DNA of 64,000 nt from contig JBELML010000012.1 of the NCBI GenBank assembly GCA_042095835.1, positions 1-64,000 on the forward strand, written 5' to 3'. Under the pieces are notes generated by a model. The model saw only the letters and a list, made by a program, of their open reading frames with translations, had not been told where the DNA came from and made no database searches. Position 1 is the stretch's first letter. Every line of letters starts with the position of its first letter. This document shows, piece by piece, positions 46,642 to 55,100 of the stretch. Origin of the DNA: DATFKA01 sp042095835. Lineage in GTDB: Bacteria > Bacteroidota > Bacteroidia > Chitinophagales > Saprospiraceae. The position numbers and the translations under genes were made by a program.

Positions 46642-46674
46642 AAAGGGATTTTCTCCGTTAGAGAAAATCCCTTT
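46642..46674. terminator. Bidirectional terminator between hemH and the sigma factor gene
   Basis: AAAGGGATTTTCTC (46642-46655) pairs perfectly with 46661-46674; the loop is 5 bases. It has A/T tracts on both sides. Confidence 0.85.
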
Positions 46675-46698
46675 ATATATTGATAGCCGGCTAGCTTC

Positions 46699-47562
46699 CT
46701 AGGAACCAGCAGCTAGGCTTAAACCTTGAGCATTGCGACGTAGTCTTCTCAAACTACGTTCTTTAATCTGACGTACTCTTTCTCTACTCACACCGATACG
46801 GTCGCTAATGTCTTCAAGTGACATTGCTTTGGAACCGTTGATGCCAAAATACATAGAAATGATTTCAGCCTGTCTTGGTTTGAGAGTTGAAAGTAGTTGT
46901 TCTACTTCAATAGCAGTAGATTCCTTAACGGCCATTTTATAATCCGGTGAAGGAATGTTACGATCTGTGAGTACACCGCTTAAAGCAGTTTCAGAATCAT
47001 CATTCAATGGTGCATCTAATGAACTACAACGGAGGTTGTATTCAAGACACTTGCGCACCATGTCAGTAGTGAACTCTGTTTCCTTGGCCAATTCGTCAAT
47101 AGAAGGTTCTCTTTCTTCTCTTTGGATGAAAGCTTCCTTTTTGTTGACCACCTCCAGGATATTGGCACGTAGATTTAAGGGGATTCTGATTTTATCAGTC
47201 TTCTCGTTTACCGCTTGTAGGATCGATTGTCTGATCCACCAAACAGCGTAGGAGATAAACTTAAATCCCTTGGTTTCGTCGAATCTCTTAGCTGCTTTAA
47301 TCAAACCAATGTTTCCTTCATTGATGAGATCAGTAAGCGCCATACCAGTATGCTGGTACTGCTTTGATACAGAAACGACAAATCTAAGGTTATGTCTGAC
47401 GATAATATCTAGGGCTTGTTCATCGCCGTTGCGTAGACGCTTGAACAAAGCCAACTCCTCCTCGGGAGTCAATACTTCGTATTTTGAAATATCGTTGAGA
47501 TATTTCTCCAAAGACATCTCGTCTCTGGGTGTTATGGAATTGGATATTTTTAACGCACGCAT
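46699..47562 (-). CDS. rpoD: Primary RNA polymerase sigma factor (RpoD/SigA family)
   Basis: A 287-residue sigma-70 of the short Bacteroidota form. Region 1.2 (LEKYLNDISKYEVLTPEEELALFKRL), region 2 (NLRFVVSVSKQYQ, DLINEGNIGLIKAAKRFDETKGFKFISYAVWWIRQSI as one run), region 3 (EKTDKIRIPLNLRANILEV) and region 4 with the helix-turn-helix (LEDISDRIGVSRERVRQIKERSLRRLR) are all complete. The long N-terminal region 1.1 is absent, as is normal in this phylum. In the family this factor recognises TAnnTTTG/TTTG promoters, consistent with the elements seen in this window. Confidence 0.96.
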   Translation of the reverse strand: MRALKISNSITPRDEMSLEKYLNDISKYEVLTPEEELALFKRLRNGDEQALDIIVRHNLRFVVSVSKQYQHTGMALTDLINEGNIGLIKAAKRFDETKGFKFISYAVWWIRQSILQAVNEKTDKIRIPLNLRANILEVVNKKEAFIQREEREPSIDELAKETEFTTDMVRKCLEYNLRCSSLDAPLNDDSETALSGVLTDRNIPSPDYKMAVKESTAIEVEQLLSTLKPRQAEIISMYFGINGSKAMSLEDISDRIGVSRERVRQIKERSLRRLRRNAQGLSLAAGS

Positions 47563-47954
47563 GGAATATAATTATTTTTTAGCCAAACTGATTTAAACAT
47601 AAGACGCCTAAACTTGATAAAAGTCTCCTTTTTTTCATCATTAGACGGCAATAAAGAACAATCTTTTCTTAAAAAGAGTTCTTCGTTCCGAAAGTTTTTA
47701 AATTCTTTTCAGGTAATTCTCCGATTGGGTTGATACCCAGCAAGTTATCCTTATAAACAGGATTTGCTGGAATTCGAAGACTTAAGGTTTTACTTACAGG
47801 AATCCGTAAATTGGATGGTTTCGAAGTGAACTGAATACTTCGCTAGTTTTCCTGAGTATACGCTATTGTAACGAATGATCCTTCAAGAAAGTTCCCTCTC
47901 CTGAAAAAAAAATTGGTTTTTTTGTGCAAAATACTTTATGGGGTAAAGGAAAAC
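47563..47954. other. Intergenic region upstream of the sigma factor gene
   Basis: 392 bases without a gene that has a usual start. It should contain the rpoD promoter, but I see no clear exact -7 box. The minus strand is open from 47842 to a TAA at 47669-47671 (57 codons) with a protein-like composition but no ATG/GTG start at its beginning (see findings). The end near 47900-47940 is A/T-rich with AAAAAAAAATTGG and TTTTTT tracts. Confidence 0.4.
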
Positions 47955-49271
47955 CTACCGCTTGTGGCCATCAAGTATGGCTTTCATAGACTTGGCATAC
48001 TTGCCATTGATAAAATCGTACACCGTTTTTTGGGTACAGCCGTCTGCATTCCTGGCCTCAGGGATTTGCAATAGATATTGTAGATCAGCACCTTCTTTAA
48101 GTAGCTTTTTGGTGATAGCTACTCTACCTCTATGCACTGCAAAAATTAATGGAGTCCATCCTTTATAGCTTTTATAGATACCCAAGCCTTTGTGTTGTGC
48201 ATTGACATCGGCTCCATTTCGAATCAATAAGTTCACCATACTACTATGGCCGTGATCTATCGCTAAATGCAGCAGCGTAAAACCAGTTAATAAAGGCTCT
48301 TCGGCATTATTTCTGGCTTTCATAAGCCTTTTGACCACCTTAGTTTTGCCTTTACTCGTTGCCAAGTGTATCGGTTTACGACCGTCATAAATTTGGGCAT
48401 GAACATTGGCCCCATGAGTCAAGAGAAGCTGAACAATCTCCAGATGTCCTGCTTCAGCCGCCTGATGTAGTGGCGTGCTTCCGTGCATATCAGACATATC
48501 TACCTCGGCACCCATTTGCAAGAGCGCCGTACAAAGTCCAAGATGACCATGATTAGCGGCCCACCAAAGCGCAGTCTGTCCTTTTTCTGGATTAGGATGG
48601 TGCTCATCAGATCTTTTTCGCTTGACATCAGCTCCTTTTTCCAAAAGGAAAAAAGCGGCTTCGTAGTTTTTAAACATGCAGGCAATGATGAGGCAGGTAC
48701 AGCCGATTTTATTCCCACTGCCAATCTTAGTATCTATATGAGCGCCATCTCTAACCGCAGCATTCATCAAGATCAGGTCATTGGTCCAGGCCCCGTTCAT
48801 GAGATTCTGGTTGGGATGCTTGGAGACATCATATAAGAGTTTCTTCTTGGGGCGAATGGCATCTGCTTCATCATCTGTTACAGACTGAATAGGTGGTTTA
48901 CCATTGGCAATGAGGACCTTGTCTACATCATTAAACAACTGCTGCCGATTATGAAAATAAGTACTGCCTTTTTGATATTGCTCATCTACCAAGCCAATGG
49001 CGATACTTTTTGCGTAAGCCCTAGTCTCATCTTCCTCCTCGATAGGTGCGGTGAGAAAATCTAAAGCAGCATTTCTAACGCCCAATTCTTGATACCCTTC
49101 TAAAAGATAGATACACCTGGCTTTGGCAGACCAATCTTCATCGAGGTATCGATAAGTCAGTAGTAAGCTAGGAATGATGGATGAGTTGACCTGTGGTTTT
49201 ACAATGTCCAGATCAGAGAAATCTCCGTGGTAAATCAAACCTAGAATCAACTCAATATCACTTTTACTCAT
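47955..49271 (-). CDS. Ankyrin-repeat protein
   Basis: 438 residues. The N-terminal ~150 residues are helical and unassigned (SDIELILGLIYHGDF). From ~160 on there are about seven to eight ankyrin repeats, for example GQTALWWAANHGHLGLCTALLQMGAEVD, GSTPLHQAAEAGHLEIVQLLLTHGANVH and GFTLLHLAIDHGHSSMVNLLIRNGADVN, each matching TPLHxAAxxGHxxxVxxLLxxGA. Ankyrin repeats mediate protein binding; the partner is unknown. No signal peptide. ATG 49271 overlaps the stop of the preceding sortilin-like gene by 8 bases (a TTG at 49277 is a less likely start), so it is probably translated from the same mRNA. Confidence 0.9.
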   Translation of the reverse strand: MSKSDIELILGLIYHGDFSDLDIVKPQVNSSIIPSLLLTYRYLDEDWSAKARCIYLLEGYQELGVRNAALDFLTAPIEEEDETRAYAKSIAIGLVDEQYQKGSTYFHNRQQLFNDVDKVLIANGKPPIQSVTDDEADAIRPKKKLLYDVSKHPNQNLMNGAWTNDLILMNAAVRDGAHIDTKIGSGNKIGCTCLIIACMFKNYEAAFFLLEKGADVKRKRSDEHHPNPEKGQTALWWAANHGHLGLCTALLQMGAEVDMSDMHGSTPLHQAAEAGHLEIVQLLLTHGANVHAQIYDGRKPIHLATSKGKTKVVKRLMKARNNAEEPLLTGFTLLHLAIDHGHSSMVNLLIRNGADVNAQHKGLGIYKSYKGWTPLIFAVHRGRVAITKKLLKEGADLQYLLQIPEARNADGCTQKTVYDFINGKYAKSMKAILDGHKR

Positions 49272-52200
49272 CTCCAAAAAGCTTTAATCCACTGTCTTGA
49301 ACCAGTTGCTGCATCTTTCCAAGCTCTGTAGAAAGAAAACTGGCGAAATCTTTTTCCAAGCCACTAATCGCCAATCTTGCCTGATTGAGAAGGTTTTTTT
49401 GGTTGGGTGTCACGGGTACTAAAGGGTCTTGAATTTGAAAAGAGGCGCTACCTAATTTTGCACCAATAGTCATCGGATCTCTAAAGATACCCTGTACTTT
49501 TTTTCCTGAAATCCGCTCTTTAAATTCAACAAGTTTATCCTCAAATTGGCTTACTAATTTCTGATGCTGATCTTTTAATTTGGCTTTAGATTGGAGGAAA
49601 TCTAGGTCTTTCTCCAAATCTCTTATTTGATCCATCACCTGAGTGACTCGATTGGTTTCCTTGTACAATTGATCGATCATATCACTTTTAGCTTGCATCT
49701 CTGCTTCGCTTATATCGATCAATGGATCTTTTAAAACAGTCAGCGCACCGTCGGCCTGATGATCTCCTACGCTGATGTCAATGGTGAATTGACCTGGAGC
49801 TATTTTCTTTCCTCCCCGAGGTCGATAGCTATCATCAGGCTTGGATTGATTATACCCTCTTACGGCATCTCTGTTCAAGGGCCAAACCAATCGATTCATA
49901 CCTTTTTGAGCATTAGAATAAATGGTTCTAATCGTTTTTCCATCATTATCTTTAATCAGGATTTTGACTTGCCCCTTGGGTTGCTCTTTTAGGTAGAAAT
50001 GAATCAATGCTCCATAAGGTCTATTTTCTCCATTGTACAAGGCATCTCCAATTTTACCGTACCGATAACCTATAGATTCTCCAATATTAAGTAGATAAGC
50101 ATCTGCTGTAGGAAATAAGATAATATCCTCTTCAAGCGCTGCGTTAATGCCTTTCGCTGCCATAGTTCTGAGTGGCCGAATGTCATCTAGTATCCAGATA
50201 GAACGACCAAAGGTGCCAATCACGAGGTCATGATCTCTCGGGTGAATGACAAGATCTGTGGTGGGTACAGTGGGGTAGCCTTGCGTCCATTTGTTCCAAT
50301 TTTTACCAGCATCAAAACTGATATAGAGCCCAAATTCAGTACCACAGAATAAAAGATTCGGTTCTACTGGATCTTGTTCAATGGTATAGACGAAACCTCG
50401 AACATCATCATTACCCACAATGCGCTCCCAGTTTTTCCCCATATCTTTGGTACGAAAAACGTAAGCATCCCAATTATCTCTGCGGTGGTCATCAAATACA
50501 ACAAATGCTTCTTTAGGATCATGTTTAGAGGCCAAAATGTGGGTTACCCAATTATTCGCGGGAACGCCCTGAATATTGGTGCCCACCTCTGACCAGTTGG
50601 TCCCTTCATTGGTCGTGACATGGATGCGCCCGTCATCTGTACCTACCCAAATTAACCCTTCTTGTAAAGCGCTAGGAACAATGCTGATAATGGTAGTGTG
50701 ATTCTCTGCGCCGGTAGCATCATAGGTAAGTCCTCCGGAACTGAGGAAATGTTGTTTACTGGTATCATTAGTACTTAGGTCTGGGGAGATGATTTCCCAG
50801 CTTGCCCCGTGATCACTACTCTTGTGCACATACTGACTGCCGTAATAAATAGTTTTTTGATCAAATGGATTGATCCCAATTCCTGCATTCCAATTAAATC
50901 GGAGATACTCACCATTTGGATGGCTAGGTTTGACGACATTTAATTGTCCACTTGGACGATGATAGCGATATAGTGTACCTGCCTGGCCCATACTATATCC
51001 ATAATCTGGATCTAAAGGATCAGGGACAACATCGAATCCATCGCCCACGCTCACCCTTTGCCAATACAGGTTACGGATACCACCCTTGAAGCGCACCTGA
51101 CTAGGACCTACCCAGCTACCATTATCTTGCAATCCGCCCATTACATTATAGGGCACCTCATTGTCTACCCGAATATGGTAGAATTGAGCCAGCGGTAGAT
51201 TATCTGCAAACCACCAGTTTTTACCTCGATCATGGGTAAGGTTTAATCCACCATCGTGCCCAATCATGAGAAAGTCGGGATCATTTGGATGGGCCCACCA
51301 GGCATGATGGTCGGTATGGATTTTATTCCCTGGTGCAAAAGTCGACCAGGTGCTGCCGCCGTCTTCACTTACCGTCACGGTAGAAGCAATACTGTAGATG
51401 CGATTTTCATTTTTGACATCCACGTAGATGTCAGCATAATAAAAGGGACGCCCTCCTATACGGCTATCTCCAGGACGGGAGCGTTTTTTCCAACTGAGGC
51501 CTCCGTCAGTAGAGCGATATACGGCATTAGAGGCAGATTCTACATAAGCATAAACGATATTTGGCTGACTAGGAGCAAAGGACAATCCTATCCTTCCCAA
51601 TTCCCCTTTGGGCAATCCTTTATTGACCTTTTCCCAGGTTTTCCCCCCATCATTAGTGAGATAAAGCCCCGTACCTTTACCGCCTGATTTGAAATACCAA
51701 GGCCAACGATGATGCTCCCACATACCTGCCAGCATACGATTAGGGTTAGAAGGATCGACCACTAAATCTGAGCAACCCGTATGCTCGTTGATGTAAAGCA
51801 CTTTTTCCCAGTTTTCCCCACCATCAGTTGTACGATAAATGCCTCGATGTTCACTCGGACCCCAAGTGGCTCCACTCACCCCAATTGTGACGATTTCGGG
51901 ATTGTCGGGATGTACAATCACTCGATGAATTTGGCGGGTTTTTTCTAGGCCCAAATGCTCCCAGGAATGTCCCCCATCTAGGGATTTATACATCCCCCAA
52001 CCGCTATTCTGGCTATTACGCGGATTACCTTCTCCAGTACCAACATAAAGGATATCTGGGTTCTTTTGAAAGATGGCAATATCGCCGATGGAGGCGGCCA
52101 ATTCATGATCAAAAATAGGGCTCCAAGTATGGCCTGCATTTTTAGATTTCCAGATGCCACCTGCTGCCGAGCCGAGATAGATATTATCTACGTCTTTTTC

Positions 52201-52347
52201 CTCGACTGCGATGCTAGTGATCCTGCCACTCATACCTGCCGGTCCGATATTTCTAGGTTGGATATCATTAAAAATGGAAAGATCCACCTTTTGGGCAATC
52301 AGTAGGCTTGGGAGTAAGAAGAGCAAGAGGTAAGTAAAATGCTTCAT
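49264..52347 (-). CDS. Sortilin/VPS10-like BNR-repeat secreted protein
   Basis: 1027 residues with a signal peptide (1-18). Repeated BNR/Asp-box motifs such as SKNAGHTWSPIF, SLDGGHSWEHL, TNDGGKTWEKV, STDGGLSWKK and SFDAGKNWNKW (S/TxDxGxxW) form one or two large beta-propellers of the VPS10/sortilin N-terminal type over ~20-690. The C-terminal ~300 residues hold an Ig-like part (FHFYLKEQPKGQVKILIKD region) and a helical coiled segment. No T9SS sorting domain. Similar proteins are common in Bacteroidota and Acidobacteria; catalytic function is not established. It is overlapped by the ankyrin gene at the 3' end. Confidence 0.9.
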   Translation of the reverse strand: MKHFTYLLLFLLPSLLIAQKVDLSIFNDIQPRNIGPAGMSGRITSIAVEEKDVDNIYLGSAAGGIWKSKNAGHTWSPIFDHELAASIGDIAIFQKNPDILYVGTGEGNPRNSQNSGWGMYKSLDGGHSWEHLGLEKTRQIHRVIVHPDNPEIVTIGVSGATWGPSEHRGIYRTTDGGENWEKVLYINEHTGCSDLVVDPSNPNRMLAGMWEHHRWPWYFKSGGKGTGLYLTNDGGKTWEKVNKGLPKGELGRIGLSFAPSQPNIVYAYVESASNAVYRSTDGGLSWKKRSRPGDSRIGGRPFYYADIYVDVKNENRIYSIASTVTVSEDGGSTWSTFAPGNKIHTDHHAWWAHPNDPDFLMIGHDGGLNLTHDRGKNWWFADNLPLAQFYHIRVDNEVPYNVMGGLQDNGSWVGPSQVRFKGGIRNLYWQRVSVGDGFDVVPDPLDPDYGYSMGQAGTLYRYHRPSGQLNVVKPSHPNGEYLRFNWNAGIGINPFDQKTIYYGSQYVHKSSDHGASWEIISPDLSTNDTSKQHFLSSGGLTYDATGAENHTTIISIVPSALQEGLIWVGTDDGRIHVTTNEGTNWSEVGTNIQGVPANNWVTHILASKHDPKEAFVVFDDHRRDNWDAYVFRTKDMGKNWERIVGNDDVRGFVYTIEQDPVEPNLLFCGTEFGLYISFDAGKNWNKWTQGYPTVPTTDLVIHPRDHDLVIGTFGRSIWILDDIRPLRTMAAKGINAALEEDIILFPTADAYLLNIGESIGYRYGKIGDALYNGENRPYGALIHFYLKEQPKGQVKILIKDNDGKTIRTIYSNAQKGMNRLVWPLNRDAVRGYNQSKPDDSYRPRGGKKIAPGQFTIDISVGDHQADGALTVLKDPLIDISEAEMQAKSDMIDQLYKETNRVTQVMDQIRDLEKDLDFLQSKAKLKDQHQKLVSQFEDKLVEFKERISGKKVQGIFRDPMTIGAKLGSASFQIQDPLVPVTPNQKNLLNQARLAISGLEKDFASFLSTELGKMQQLVQDSGLKLFGDE

Positions 52348-52359
52348 TTTTACAGTGTG

Positions 52360-52399
52360 CTTTTAGCGTAGGATTAAAATTTTAAACCTACGCTAAAAG
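52360..52399. terminator. Hairpin between the S4-domain gene and the sortilin-like gene
   Basis: A perfect 13-bp stem, CTTTTAGCGTAGG (52360-52372) with its complement at 52387-52399, and a 14-base AT-rich loop. There is no strong T-run after it on the minus strand, so it may be a processing or attenuation hairpin instead of a full terminator. Confidence 0.5.
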
Positions 52400-52445
52400 G
52401 TAAGAAAGTTTGGGAGCTTTCAAAAAACTGTGCCTGCAATTTTAC

Positions 52446-52871
52446 CTATTCTGTATCATCGAAGCCTTCAAAGTCTATGAAAAAATCGTCTTTGAATCGG
52501 TCAATATCTCTGCGCTCTCGCTTTGTAGGTCTACCAGCGCCTTTCTCCCTGGCTTCTCCGCGACTTTTTCCTATATACCAATTTTGGAATTTATTCATTT
52601 CTTCAGGGGGTGTGAGGTTCTCGTAGCAAGTTTGGGCGATAGGTGCACCTACTCTTTTTTGAATTAAATCAATCACTTTAAACTGAAAATTAAAGCCATT
52701 CTTACGGACGTAGACCATCTGGCCCCGCTCTACGGAGGAGGAAGCTTTGACCACTTTGTCATTAATTCTTACACGACCAGATTTACAGGCATCGGTTGCC
52801 TGAGTACGTGATTTAAAAATTCGGACACTCCATAGCCATTTGTCTACTCGTACTTTATCTAATACTTTGAT
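52446..52871 (-). CDS. S4-domain RNA-binding protein (Hsp15-like) with apparent AUC start
   Basis: The protein contains a full S4 domain at its N-terminus (VRVDKWLWSVRIFKSRTQA...ACKSGRVRINDKVVKASSSVERGQMVYV is one continuous run), followed by a basic linker and a charged tail (RPTKRERRDIDRFKDDFF) as in Hsp15 (HslR). Hsp15 binds stalled 50S subunits that carry nascent chain. The first canonical start, GTG 52754, would delete most of the S4 domain. Upstream in frame there is only AUC at 52871-52869 (giving (M)KVLDKVRVDKWLW, which matches the family) before a TAA at 52886-52884. The AUC is therefore proposed as start; a base error in an ATG is the alternative. Confidence 0.8.
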   Translation of the reverse strand: MKVLDKVRVDKWLWSVRIFKSRTQATDACKSGRVRINDKVVKASSSVERGQMVYVRKNGFNFQFKVIDLIQKRVGAPIAQTCYENLTPPEEMNKFQNWYIGKSRGEAREKGAGRPTKRERRDIDRFKDDFFIDFEGFDDTE

Positions 52872-52959
52872 ATTGCTGGCGTTTTAATGATTTGAATAAG
52901 TTCTATAATCGAAATATCAAACAGCAAGGAGCCCCAATAAAGTTCAGGGAAATAAAGGT

Positions 52960-53955
52960 TTAATTTCCTTGACTTTGCTGTGTCGTATCTTTTTGGATGA
53001 AAAAATCAGCCGTTCTAGGACTAAAACTCAGGTTGCGGATTGAGTCTGGATAATCGAGAAGTTGAATCTCAATTTTATTGACGGTCGAGGGCAGGGTATA
53101 ATCTTTAAAATCTACAGCTAATTTGAAATCACCAGCCTTTATTTTTTCGAAGTAGCTTAAGCCTACAATATATTTAACAGATAAATTATTGGGAAAAATT
53201 TTCAGATTACTATCTGGTGGATTTAAAATCTCAATCGGTACAAATTTGGAATCCTCTGTAAATTGCTCTACTTGAACCTGAAGATTAGTTTGCTGTGGAA
53301 TAAGCAAGAGGGTAGGAGGTGCCTCTCTAAGATCAACCGTATATTGGGCAGAGGCATTAAGCGCAGATACATGTAAAGAATCGGTTGGCCAATAGAAAAT
53401 GGAATCTATAAGCGGTTGTGCGCCTGATATGCTCAACGAATCTGGTTGGAGTTTTAGGGGGCGCAGATACTGATACCCCGAGGCGAGATTCACCTTGCCT
53501 AAAAATCGGATAGGAATCTTCTTGGTGGCTCGATCGGCTAGATTGAGTCGAATGCCATCGGTATTAATGGATCGTACATTTACACTTCGGGATCGCAGCT
53601 GATTGCGGATGTCATTGCTCAGGCGATTAGTAGAAAGAAAGATGTCACTATTTAGACGCAAGTCGTAATCTAATTCAATAGAAGACGAGTTTAAAAACTC
53701 AAACAACAACTCCCAACCCGTGCCCACTAACTCTATTTCTAGATTATCAGGCGGCAATTCGGTAAAAGTTTTATCAGCTGGAAGCTCAAAACTAAAGCGA
53801 AGCGGCTTTTGGGCCGTATACTCTTGAGAAAGTTTGATAAATATCCAAAAAAGAAATGCTATACCCATGCAAACGAAGAGTATAGCACGATCTTCCGACC
53901 ATTGAAAAGTCGTATTAGTTCTTTTGAATAGGTTTGTCAGCCGCGTAAATTGCAT
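52960..53955 (-). CDS. YbbR-like domain protein
   Basis: 331 residues: a short basic N-terminus, one transmembrane helix (~27-43, ILFVCMGIAFLFWIFIKLS), then an extracytoplasmic region with about two YbbR-like repeats (KPLRFSFELPADKTFTELPPDNLEIELVG; KKIPIRFLGKVNLASGYQYLRPLKLQPDSLSISGA as continuous runs). In Firmicutes the YbbR protein CdaR regulates the c-di-AMP cyclase CdaA; no DAC gene is seen here. In Bacteroidota it commonly sits in a NusB/YajC/CoaE-type operon. It overlaps the end of yajC by 41 bases, so translation is coupled. Confidence 0.85.
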   Translation of the reverse strand: MQFTRLTNLFKRTNTTFQWSEDRAILFVCMGIAFLFWIFIKLSQEYTAQKPLRFSFELPADKTFTELPPDNLEIELVGTGWELLFEFLNSSSIELDYDLRLNSDIFLSTNRLSNDIRNQLRSRSVNVRSINTDGIRLNLADRATKKIPIRFLGKVNLASGYQYLRPLKLQPDSLSISGAQPLIDSIFYWPTDSLHVSALNASAQYTVDLREAPPTLLLIPQQTNLQVQVEQFTEDSKFVPIEILNPPDSNLKIFPNNLSVKYIVGLSYFEKIKAGDFKLAVDFKDYTLPSTVNKIEIQLLDYPDSIRNLSFSPRTADFFIQKDTTQQSQGN

Positions 53956-54250
53956 CTGTCAATTCTTTTGATATCGCATTTTTAGTAACGCGAATTGTCG
54001 TGCTTTTGGCAATTTCTAAAGAGACAACATTGTTTTCGACAGCGGTGATCTTACCAAGAATACCACTACTCGTGACGACTTTGTCTCCTTTTGAAAGATC
54101 GTCAACAAAAGTATTTTGAGATTTTTGCTTTCTACTTTGTGGACGAATGAAAAATAACCAAAAAACGGCAAACATCGCCAGGATAAATCCCATATTGATG
54201 AGACCAGCCTGGTCATTAGATAGTTGCAAGAAAATTAGTCCTGTAATCAT
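53915..54250 (-). CDS. yajC: Preprotein translocase subunit YajC
   Basis: 111 residues with one N-terminal transmembrane helix (GFILAMFAVFWLFFIRPQSRKQKS) followed by the YajC cytoplasmic domain (LSKGDKVVTSSGILGKITAV, VSLEIAKSTTIRVTKNAI). YajC associates with SecDF in the Sec translocon. The extra ~18 residues before the helix are normal for this phylum. It sits between the DUF1573 lipoprotein gene and the overlapping YbbR-like gene, all in one direction. Confidence 0.95.
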   Translation of the reverse strand: MITGLIFLQLSNDQAGLINMGFILAMFAVFWLFFIRPQSRKQKSQNTFVDDLSKGDKVVTSSGILGKITAVENNVVSLEIAKSTTIRVTKNAISKELTDAIYAADKPIQKN

Positions 54251-54263
54251 TTATTATTTAAGT

Positions 54264-54764
54264 TTATTGAGTTGCTGAATTACTGTTGACGGTACCTCGC
54301 AAATACACCGTACTAGTACTAGGAAAAGTATTGGCAGTGATCGTCACTGGTTTTACTTGATTTCCCGCTTTTTTGGCCGTGTTAAACCTTACCGAAATCT
54401 CACCACCTTCACCAGGCAGAATGGGCGTTTTAGGCCATTCAGGCACTGTACAACCACAAGTAGACTTGGCATTACTAATCAACAATGGCTTTTTACCAAC
54501 ATTGGTGAATGTAAAGGTTTTTTCGACAATATCTCCTTCTTTTACAGCTCCAAAATTATAATCAGACGCTGCGAATTTAATTTTAGGAATGTTGATCGTG
54601 TCAGCGGGTTGGCTTGCCGAAATAGGATTTCGCACGATGTCAGAATTGCGAATTGCTGGGGCAGTCATAATCTCTTGCACTGATTTTTCCTCATCCAACT
54701 CCCTAGAGGGAGAACAGCCAAGGAAGGTGCAGGTAAGCACCAAGCAAGCCGTATACTTTATCAT
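54264..54764 (-). CDS. DUF1573 lipoprotein
   Basis: 166 residues. MIKYTACLVLTCTFLGC is a lipoprotein signal with a lipobox ending in Cys 17. The DUF1573 domain (~45-165) has FNFGAVKEGD-like sequence (YNFGAVKEGDIVEKTFTFTNVGKKPL is one run), followed by the conserved STCGCTVPEWPKTPILPGEGGEI. This is an Ig/ASH-like domain found widely in Bacteroidota with unknown function. Two upstream in-frame starts (54806 TTG, 54797 ATG) lie at or before the predicted transcription start from the -7 box at 54804-54811, so the ATG at 54764 is preferred. Confidence 0.85.
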   Translation of the reverse strand: MIKYTACLVLTCTFLGCSPSRELDEEKSVQEIMTAPAIRNSDIVRNPISASQPADTINIPKIKFAASDYNFGAVKEGDIVEKTFTFTNVGKKPLLISNAKSTCGCTVPEWPKTPILPGEGGEISVRFNTAKKAGNQVKPVTITANTFPSTSTVYLRGTVNSNSATQ

Positions 54765-54803
54765 TGAAGTTAATGTAGCCTTTCTTTCGTTCCGCATCTT
54801 TTG

Positions 54804-54811
54804 CAAAATTA
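54804..54811 (-). promoter_or_regulatory. -7 promoter element (TAATTTTG) of the DUF1573-yajC-ybbR operon
   Basis: An exact TAnnTTTG match on the minus strand, directly adjacent to the end of the palindromic repeat at 54813. The -33 region therefore lies within the repeat. Confidence 0.5.
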
Positions 54812-54812
54812 G

Positions 54813-54979
54813 TTAAGTAACAGTCGAAAAATAAGTATCGTATTTTGATCGAGAAGATTTTAATTCAAGACAAGGCATAAAAAGTAGATGATGCCTAGCA
54901 TCATCGAGGCTTTATAACGTAGTACTTGGATTGAAAGATTCCATCAAAATCGATAAGTTATTATTGGAGTGTTACTAAA
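54813..54979. repeat. Palindromic intergenic repeat (MITE/REP-like), second copy
   Basis: Terminal inverted repeats TTAAGTAACAGTCGAAAAAT on the left and the complement of TTTAGTAACACTCCAATAAT on the right, with ATTTTGAT blocks inside. The apex is a perfect 8-bp hairpin, GATGATGC-CTA-GCATCATC (54887-54905). Related to 44379-44566 and 17495-17580. It separates the divergent DUF1573 and GH15 genes and, with ~120 flanking bases, makes up the gap. Confidence 0.75.
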
Positions 54980-55100
54980 GCAACAAAAGTACTCGAATTC
55001 CTTTGGCTTTACCAAAGAAGTTGAGGAAGTTTTTGTATAATGCTGCACCCTTTTTTCCCAAATTACTTTTATCAAGACACTGAAACATTGAACACAACAA

